NCBI GenBank assembly: GCA_016218905.1
Contig: JACRCS010000446.1
Location: 1-5,340, forward strand
Direction: 5' to 3'
Origin: Deltaproteobacteria bacterium
GTDB taxonomy: Bacteria > Desulfobacterota_C > Deferrisomatia > Deferrisomatales > JACRMM01
Length of the DNA: 5,340 nt
A program made the position numbers and the translations under genes. Position 1 is the stretch's first letter, and every line of letters begins with the position of its first letter. Below the pieces are notes generated by a model that was given only the letters and a program-made list of their open reading frames with translations, searched no databases and had not been told where the DNA came from. Shown in pieces: positions 1 to 4,321 of the stretch.

Positions 1-866
1 CCTTCACGGCGTTTCGACTGCTGGAGGGGCTGGCGTCCACCCGATCCTGGGAGAAGCGGGGGACGCTCGGCAAGAGGCTGGGAGCTCTGTGGCACGCGCT
101 CGACGCGGGGCACCGGCGAGTGGCCCTGGACAACGTGGCCCTAGCGTTCCCCGAGTGGGAGCCCGAGCGGGTCCGGCGGCTGGTGCGGGCGAATTTTGCG
201 CACCTGGGCGCCGTGGCCGCGGAGTTTCTGGGAATGGGGTTTCTGTCGAGGGACGAGCTCTTGCGCCGCACGACCTTCGAAGGGGCCGAGCACCTGCTGG
301 AGGCGCGGGAGCGCGGGAAGGGCGTCTTCATCCTCTGCAGCCACCAGGGCAACTGGGAGCTCGCCGGCGCGGCCATGACGGCCACGTTTTCTCCCGTCTA
401 CTTTCTGGGCCGGCGGCTCAAGAACGCCGGGGTCGACCGCCGCGTGACGGAGCTCCGTCAGAGGTTCGGCGGCACCGCTATCGGGCATCGCGACGCGGTC
501 CGACCCGTCCTGAAGGCGCTTCGCCAGGGGGGCATCGTAGGGTTCCTCATGGACCAGAAGGCGCTTGCGAGGGAGGCGGAGCCCAGCCGCTACTTCGGCC
601 GGCCGGTGGCCACGAACCAGGGGCTGGCGGTACTGGCGCTCAAGACCGGTGCTCCGGTGGTTCCGGCGTTCGGCACCCGGGTGCCGGGGGGTCAGGTGAT
701 CCGCCTGGGACCCGCGCTCGTGCTGCCCGCCGACGGCACTCTGGAGGAGAAGGTGCAGCGGTTCACCCAGGCCTTCGACGACACGATCGAAGCGGCGGTG
801 CGCGCCTGCCCCGAGCAGTGGTTCTGGGTGCACCGGCGGTGGCGGCTGCCGGAGGCGTGGCGGTGA
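1..866 (+). CDS. Lipid A late acyltransferase, LpxL/HtrB family (5' end outside window)
   Basis: Probable acyl-ACP (or acyl-CoA) dependent acyltransferase that adds a secondary fatty acyl chain to lipid A at the inner face of the cytoplasmic membrane. The frame is open from base 3 to the TGA at 864-866, giving 287 visible codons. The family is usually about 290-310 residues, so only a short N-terminal piece is missing. A GTG at 120 is possible as a start but would cut off family-like sequence: residues before it (LGALWHALDAGHRRVALDN) match the usual N-terminal region, so the gene is treated as partial. Numbering from base 3, the HX4(D/E) catalytic motif is seen as HQGNWE (His114, Glu119). Downstream come GFLMDQKA and RYFGRPVATNQGLAVLALK, typical of the family's acceptor-side core. 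The 3' end overlaps gmhB. The exact chain and acceptor position cannot be read from sequence. Family assignment is firm, the LpxL-versus-LpxM role is not. Confidence 0.9.
   Translation, partial: FTAFRLLEGLASTRSWEKRGTLGKRLGALWHALDAGHRRVALDNVALAFPEWEPERVRRLVRANFAHLGAVAAEFLGMGFLSRDELLRRTTFEGAEHLLEARERGKGVFILCSHQGNWELAGAAMTATFSPVYFLGRRLKNAGVDRRVTELRQRFGGTAIGHRDAVRPVLKALRQGGIVGFLMDQKALAREAEPSRYFGRPVATNQGLAVLALKTGAPVVPAFGTRVPGGQVIRLGPALVLPADGTLEEKVQRFTQAFDDTIEAAVRACPEQWFWVHRRWRLPEAWR
851..855 (+). promoter_or_regulatory. Ribosome binding site deciding the gmhB start
   Basis: GGAGG lies 7 nt before the GTG at 863 but only 1 nt before the alternative in-frame GTG at 857. This favours 863, which overlaps the acyltransferase stop as GTGA. 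The site lies inside the acyltransferase coding sequence, consistent with translational coupling. Confidence 0.65.
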
Positions 867-1411
867 GGCGAGCGGTCTTCCTGGACCGGGACGGGACGCT
901 CAACCGGGAGGTCGGGTATCTGCGGACCCTGGCGGAGCTCGAACTCCTGCCGGGCGTGAGTCGGGCCCTGCTCCGCCTGGGCGAGGCCGGATTCCTGCGC
1001 CTCGTCGTGACCAACCAGTCCGGCATCGCGCGTGGGTACTTCGATCGGGCCTTCGTGGAGGAAACCCATGAGGAGCTTCGCCGGAGGCTCCGGGAGGAGG
1101 GCGCGGACGTGGAGGAGTTCCTCGTGTGCCCGCATCACCCGGACCACACCGGCCCGTGCGGCTGTCGCAAGCCGTCCCCGGGACTGCTGCAGGAAGCGGC
1201 GGCGCGATGGGACCTGGACCTCGCGGCCTCCTGGGTGGTCGGTGACAAGCCCGCGGACATTGGCCTCGCCCGGGCGGCCGGATGCCGCGCGGCCTTGGTG
1301 AGGACCGGGTACGGCGCGGAGAGCGAAGCCGAGCTCGAAGGGTTGGGGCTGGTGCCGGATGTGGTGGCGGCCGATCTCGAGGCCGCGGTCAGGGAGATCG
1401 TGACGTCATGA
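863..1411 (+). CDS. gmhB: D-glycero-D-manno-heptose-1,7-bisphosphate 7-phosphatase
   Basis: HAD-superfamily phosphatase that removes the 7-phosphate from heptose 1,7-bisphosphate in the cytoplasm, a step towards ADP-L-glycero-D-manno-heptose for the LPS core. The product is 182 residues, normal for GmhB. Motif I is FLDRDGTLN with the nucleophile Asp8 and acid/base Asp10. Motif II is VVTNQSGIARGYF (Thr50-Asn51). A structural zinc site is visible as CPHHP...CGCRKP (Cys89, His91, Cys99, Cys101), with Lys103 for motif III. Motif IV is VVGDKPADI (Asp128, Asp132). These are the hallmarks of GmhB and the related histidinol-phosphatase domain of HisB; the heptose/LPS neighbourhood decides for GmhB. 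The start at GTG 863 is chosen because of the GGAGG seven bases upstream and the GTGA overlap with the preceding stop. The frame stays open far upstream, but that part is only the shadow of the acyltransferase gene. The stop overlaps the next start as ATGA. Confidence 0.95.
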   Translation: MRRAVFLDRDGTLNREVGYLRTLAELELLPGVSRALLRLGEAGFLRLVVTNQSGIARGYFDRAFVEETHEELRRRLREEGADVEEFLVCPHHPDHTGPCGCRKPSPGLLQEAAARWDLDLAASWVVGDKPADIGLARAAGCRAALVRTGYGAESEAELEGLGLVPDVVAADLEAAVREIVTS

Positions 1412-2592
1412 GAGTCGAGGACCGGCCCCGCGCCGGGGAGCTCGGGGCCTACGCGCCCGACTGTCGCTTCTTCTCAGGCTACAAGCCCTGCCGCCACAAG
1501 CGGCTGTGCGACGGCTGCCCCCGCTACGAGCCCCGCGGGACGAGGATCCTGCTCGTAAATCTTGACGCCATGGGCGACGTGGTGCGCACGACGGCGCTCC
1601 TTCCGGCGCTCAAGCGGAAGTACCCCATCAGCTACGTCACCTGGGTCACGCTCAAGAACGCGGAGCCGATCCTCCGGTACAATCTGCTGGTGGACGAGGT
1701 ACTGATCTACGGTCCAGAGACGGTTCTCGAGCTCGAGCCGCGCACCTTCGACGTCGTCCTCAACGTGGACAAGTCGCGCCGGTCCGGGGCCCTGGCCCAG
1801 CGGGTGACCGCCGGGGAGCGGCTCGGCTTCGGGGTGGACGAGCACGGCGCCATCGTGCCGCTGAACCCGGAGGCCGACTACCAGTACTGGACCGGGTTGG
1901 ACGATGAGCTCAAGTTCTTCCAAAACCGAAAGAGCGAGCAGGAGATGCTCGCTGAGACCATGGGGGTGGAGTTTCGGCGGGACCCGTACGTGCTCCCTCT
2001 GTCGGCGGAGGAAGAGGCCTTCGTCGCTTCTCGCCGGCGCGCCTGGGGACTCGACGGCGCTGAGGCGGTCGTGGGGATCAACACCGGGTGCTCGGAGCTC
2101 TACCCGTACAAGAGGCTCCCGGCAGAGTTCCAGGCCCGGCTCGCCGACGCCCTGTGGGAGCGTTTCCCCGGGGTACGGATCGTGCTGCTCGGGGGGCCGG
2201 AGGACGTGGCCCGCAACCCCGAGATCGCCCGGCTCTGCCGGGCTCCGGTCTTGGAGACGCCATGCACGGAGGGCCTTCGCCGGGGCATCCAGTACATCGA
2301 ACTGGCGGACGTCGTGATCACGGGCGACTCTCTCGGTATGCACCTCGCGATCGGGCGGGGCAAACGGGTGGTCGCCTGGTTCGGGCTGACGTGCGAGCAG
2401 GAGATCGACTTCTTCGACCGGGGTGAGACTGTGCTGGCGCGGGTGGACTGCCGCCCGTGCTGGCAGCGGTCGTGCGACCGTCCGGCGAAGTGCTACGAGA
2501 GCGTGGACCTGGAGGAGTTGCTGGCGGCCGCCGCCCGCATGATCCAGGGGGCACGGGAGGAGAAAGACCGTGGAAGCCATCGGACAGGTTGA
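1408..2592 (+). CDS. Glycosyltransferase family 9 (heptosyltransferase-like) with N- and C-terminal Cys clusters
   Basis: Probable GT-B fold sugar transferase of family GT9, using ADP-heptose or a related donor to extend the LPS inner core at the cytoplasmic face of the membrane. Length is 394 residues. The usual GT9 N-terminus, RILLVNLDAMGDVVRTT, begins only at residue 46, with Asp57 in the GD position known to be catalytic in WaaC. It is preceded by a four-cysteine segment (Cys19, Cys28, Cys34, Cys37). The C-terminal donor domain shows GINTG (224-228), YPYKRLP (Lys235-Arg236), VLLGGPED (259-266) and ITGDSLGMHLAI (304-315). A second cysteine cluster follows (Cys348, Cys351, Cys356, Cys362). 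The start at ATG 1408 forms an ATGA overlap with gmhB; AGGGAG at 1391-1396 is a weak, distant ribosome site. Although GT9 in a heptose cluster suggests a heptosyltransferase, donor and acceptor are inferred, and this protein is divergent from the WaaF-like enzyme at 4322-5340. A C-terminal cysteine cluster is common in some GT9 proteins; the N-terminal one is less so. Confidence 0.9.
   Translation: MRVEDRPRAGELGAYAPDCRFFSGYKPCRHKRLCDGCPRYEPRGTRILLVNLDAMGDVVRTTALLPALKRKYPISYVTWVTLKNAEPILRYNLLVDEVLIYGPETVLELEPRTFDVVLNVDKSRRSGALAQRVTAGERLGFGVDEHGAIVPLNPEADYQYWTGLDDELKFFQNRKSEQEMLAETMGVEFRRDPYVLPLSAEEEAFVASRRRAWGLDGAEAVVGINTGCSELYPYKRLPAEFQARLADALWERFPGVRIVLLGGPEDVARNPEIARLCRAPVLETPCTEGLRRGIQYIELADVVITGDSLGMHLAIGRGKRVVAWFGLTCEQEIDFFDRGETVLARVDCRPCWQRSCDRPAKCYESVDLEELLAAAARMIQGAREEKDRGSHRTG
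2556..2560 (+). promoter_or_regulatory. Ribosome binding site for the membrane methyltransferase
   Basis: GGAGG sits 9 nt before the GTG at 2570, inside the end of the preceding glycosyltransferase gene. It supports GTG 2570 as the start, with no better in-frame start in the next twenty codons. Confidence 0.6.
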
Positions 2593-3136
2593 CGAGAGCA
2601 CGTGGTTTTTCCAGAACATCGTCAAGCGCCGCGTGGCGCTGGGCTTCGCGGCGGGCGTCCTGTTCGTGCTGTTCGCCTGCCCGAGCCGGGGGACCGTGTT
2701 CCTGGGGTTCTGGATTGCCCTGGCGGGAGAACTGCTGAGAACGTGGTCTTCCGGAGTCATTGTAAAGAATAAAGAGCTGGCCACCGAAGGCCCTTACAGG
2801 CTCGTCCGAAACCCCCTGTACGTGGGCAACTTCCTCATCGGGCTCGGTGTCTCGATCATGGGGGGCCGCGTGCTCCTTCTCGTCCTCTTCCTCGTCGGGT
2901 TCCTCCCCGTGTACCGGGCGCTGGTGGCCAAGGAGGAGAGCTACCTCCTCGAGGCCTACGGCGAGGCGTTCGAGGCCTACTGCCGGGAGGTGCCTCGCTT
3001 CGTTCCCCGACACCTGCCCTGGCCGCTGCCCCAGGCCCCCTACGATGCGAACCGGATGCTGCGCAAGCATCGGGAGTGGCAGGCGTGGCTCGGCTTGTAC
3101 GCGGTGACGCTGTATCTGTTGCTCAGGGGCGGGTAA
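2570..3136 (+). CDS. Integral-membrane methyltransferase, ICMT/phospholipid methyltransferase superfamily
   Basis: Small membrane protein of 188 residues expected to use S-adenosylmethionine to methylate a lipid-like or membrane-embedded substrate. The signature of the superfamily (isoprenylcysteine carboxyl methyltransferase / PEMT) is visible: TEGPYRLVRNPLYVGNF at residues 72-88, then AKEESYLLEAYGEAFEAY at 120-137 followed by VPRFVP at 141-146. Hydrophobic stretches at roughly 22-37, 43-58, 82-97, 100-119 and 173-185 look like membrane segments. The start is GTG, supported by GGAGG at 2556-2560, and overlaps the upstream glycosyltransferase by 23 nt, so it is probably co-translated with it. 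The substrate is unknown. The setting, among lipid A and core genes, recalls Leptospira LmtA, a protein of this superfamily that methylates the lipid A 1-phosphate. A related lipid A role is an inference; a housekeeping or quinone/lipid methyltransferase role cannot be excluded. The Asn in RNP, where many relatives have RHP, also occurs in other bacterial members and is not a defect. Confidence 0.85.
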   Translation: MEAIGQVDESTWFFQNIVKRRVALGFAAGVLFVLFACPSRGTVFLGFWIALAGELLRTWSSGVIVKNKELATEGPYRLVRNPLYVGNFLIGLGVSIMGGRVLLLVLFLVGFLPVYRALVAKEESYLLEAYGEAFEAYCREVPRFVPRHLPWPLPQAPYDANRMLRKHREWQAWLGLYAVTLYLLLRGG

Positions 3137-3142
3137 CGTTTG

Positions 3143-3282
3143 GCGTTCAGCGTTCAGCTTTCAGCGGTCAGCCTTCCGCTTGAACCCGAAAGCCAGCCTG
3201 GCATCGAAGGGTCGGCAGTCCATCGGGACGCCGAGTGTGCCCCTGTTCAGAATCTTGAAGCGGACCGCTGACAGCTGACAGC
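3143..3282. repeat. Imperfect inverted repeat built of 7-nt units in the intergenic gap
   Basis: The 166-nt gap between the methyltransferase stop and the zinc-ribbon gene contains no convincing ORF. Its left side has four tandem 7-mers of the form GC(G/T)(T/G)TCA: GCGTTCA at 3143 and 3150, GCTTTCA at 3157, GCGGTCA at 3164. Its right side has TGACAGC at 3269 and 3276 preceded by GGACCGC at 3262. Read on the opposite strand, the right side matches 3150-3170 at 17 of 21 positions. Beyond this both arms share CCGCTTGAA-like sequence (3176-3184 against 3255-3263, one mismatch) after a short indel. The spacer between arms is about 70 nt. It could form a long imperfect hairpin in RNA or be a palindromic interspersed element. 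No U-run follows, so it is not called a terminator. Confidence 0.6.
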
Positions 3283-3290
3283 CATCTCTT

Positions 3291-3295
3291 GGAGG
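3291..3295 (+). promoter_or_regulatory. Ribosome binding site for the Trm112-like gene
   Basis: A clear GGAGG sits 7 nt before the ATG at 3303 and supports this very short gene. It lies directly after the right arm of the inverted repeat, so folding of that element could affect ribosome access. Confidence 0.7.
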
Positions 3296-3302
3296 TTTCC
3301 CC

Positions 3303-3476
3303 ATGGCTCTGAACCCCGATCTGCTCGAGATCCTGGCGTGCCCCCAGTGCAAGGGCGACCTGGAGTACCGCGAGGGTGAGCAGGCCCTCCTGTGCCACGC
3401 CTGCCGGCTTCGGTACCGGATCGAGGACGACATCCCGGTGATGCTCATCGAAGAGGCGACTCCGCTCGAGGCCTGA
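3303..3476 (+). CDS. Trm112/YcaR family zinc-ribbon protein
   Basis: A 57-residue protein starting [20 protein letters not shown] and ending at TGA 3474-3476. Four cysteines in two CxxC pairs (Cys13/Cys16 and Cys31/Cys34) form a predicted zinc ribbon. The last part, [15 protein letters not shown] at 38-52, is the characteristic tail of the family. Eukaryotic and archaeal Trm112 activates several methyltransferases. The E. coli relative YcaR is encoded between lpxK and kdsB, genes for lipid A and Kdo, so occurrence next to LPS genes is known; the molecular function of the bacterial protein is not established. Strong GGAGG ribosome site seven bases upstream. The stop is 25 nt before the next gene. 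Length and motif match the family exactly, so the identification is firm even though the gene is very short. Confidence 0.93.
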   Translation: MALNPDLLEILACPQCKGDLEYREGEQALLCHACRLRYRIEDDIPVMLIEEATPLEA

Positions 3477-3501
3477 GGCGTCGGCCTCTTCCCGCCCCCC
3501 G

Positions 3502-4317
3502 ATGACGACGACCCGACCGGAAGCCCCGGAGCCGCCCACCGTTCGCCTCTCCGCGATCCTCATCTGCAAGGACGAGGTCGAGAAGATCCGGGGCACGCTG
3601 GAGAGCGTGCGGTTCTGCGACGAGGTGATCGTCGTGGACTCCGGGAGCACGGATGGAACGCTGGAGATCTGCCGAGAGCTCGCCGATGTGGTGGTGGAGA
3701 GAGGTTGGCCCGGGCACGTAGCCCAGAAGAACCACGCCCTTTCGCTGGCGCGGGGGGAGTGGGTCCTTTCGCTCGACGCGGACGAGCGGGTGACGCCCGA
3801 GCTCGCCGAGGAGATCCGCCGGGTTCTGGCCGCCGAGCCGCACGTCGACGGGTTCTTCATCAACCGCCACGTCCACTACCTCGGCCGGTGGATCGACCAC
3901 TCGGGCTGGTATCCCGAGCCGCGCCTGCGGCTCTTCCGCCGGACCATGGGTCGCTGGGGCGGAACGAACCCCCATGACGAGGTGATCCTGGACGGCCCCT
4001 CGGGGCGGCTGCGGGGCGACATCGTCCACTTCACATACGATGACCTGGAGGACCACGTCCGCACGCTCAACGGCTTCAGCTCCATCCTGGCAGGGGAACA
4101 CGCGGCGGCCGGTCGGCGGTTCTCCTGGGCCGCGCTCCTGCTTCGTCCGCCCTTGGAGTTTCTGAAGAAGTACGTGCTCAAGCGGGGGTTTCTGGACGGC
4201 CCCCAGGGCTTCTTCGTGGCGAGCCTCTCGGCGGTGTACGTCTTCCTCAAAGCGGCGAAGCTCTGGGAGAAGGAGCGCGTGGGCGGCTCGCGGCCCTGGA
4301 GGGACGGTGGAGAGTAG
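3502..4317 (+). CDS. Glycosyltransferase family 2, WaaE/KdtX-like LPS core glycosyltransferase
   Basis: Inverting GT-A glycosyltransferase of 271 residues, probably adding a hexose (glucose in characterised WaaE proteins) to a heptose of the LPS inner core. The fold begins at VRLSAILICKDEVEKI (14-29). The donor-binding part shows VIVVDSGSTDGT (42-53), QKNHAL (75-80) and the metal-binding DAD in LSLDADERV (Asp92, Asp94). GGTNPHDEV (153-161) supplies a conserved His-Asp-Glu (158-160), likely including the catalytic base. The C-terminal region 212-255, with RPPLEFLKKYVLKRGFLDG and a hydrophobic stretch after it, is the typical tail of this subfamily and may associate with the membrane. The ATG at 3502 is used, but no Shine-Dalgarno sequence precedes it, so translation may depend on coupling to the zinc-ribbon gene ending 25 nt upstream; the first 13 residues are Pro/Thr/Glu-rich and not conserved-looking. 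Subfamily is fairly sure, the exact sugar is not. Confidence 0.9.
   Translation: MTTTRPEAPEPPTVRLSAILICKDEVEKIRGTLESVRFCDEVIVVDSGSTDGTLEICRELADVVVERGWPGHVAQKNHALSLARGEWVLSLDADERVTPELAEEIRRVLAAEPHVDGFFINRHVHYLGRWIDHSGWYPEPRLRLFRRTMGRWGGTNPHDEVILDGPSGRLRGDIVHFTYDDLEDHVRTLNGFSSILAGEHAAAGRRFSWAALLLRPPLEFLKKYVLKRGFLDGPQGFFVASLSAVYVFLKAAKLWEKERVGGSRPWRDGGE
4309..4314 (+). promoter_or_regulatory. Candidate ribosome binding site for a GTG start at 4322
   Basis: GGAGAG within the last codons of the family-2 glycosyltransferase lies 7 nt before GTG 4322. It is the only good ribosome site for the final gene; nothing comparable is close to the TTG at 4526 where conserved sequence begins. Confidence 0.45.
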
Positions 4318-4321
4318 CCCG

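Noticed and set aside
89..862. Long N-terminal extension of the gmhB reading frame
   Set aside because: The translation is Arg/Gly/Ala/Pro-rich shadow sequence of the acyltransferase, which has real motifs in another frame. GmhB homologues start at the DRDGT strand, and the ribosome site points to GTG 863.
1474..2784. 436-codon open frame on the minus strand opposite the family-9 glycosyltransferase
   Set aside because: Typical high-GC antisense shadow: no recognisable domain, no ribosome site, and it lies across two genes with clear motifs on the + strand.
3143..3282. Rho-independent terminator or CRISPR array in the gap
   Set aside because: There is no U-run after the hairpin arms, and the 7-nt units are tandem without spacers, so neither a terminator nor a CRISPR array fits.
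3180..3302. Sigma-70 promoter for the zinc-ribbon gene
   Set aside because: TTGAAC at 3180 and TTGAAG at 3255 resemble -35 boxes, but no AT-rich -10 hexamer occurs at 16-18 nt spacing.
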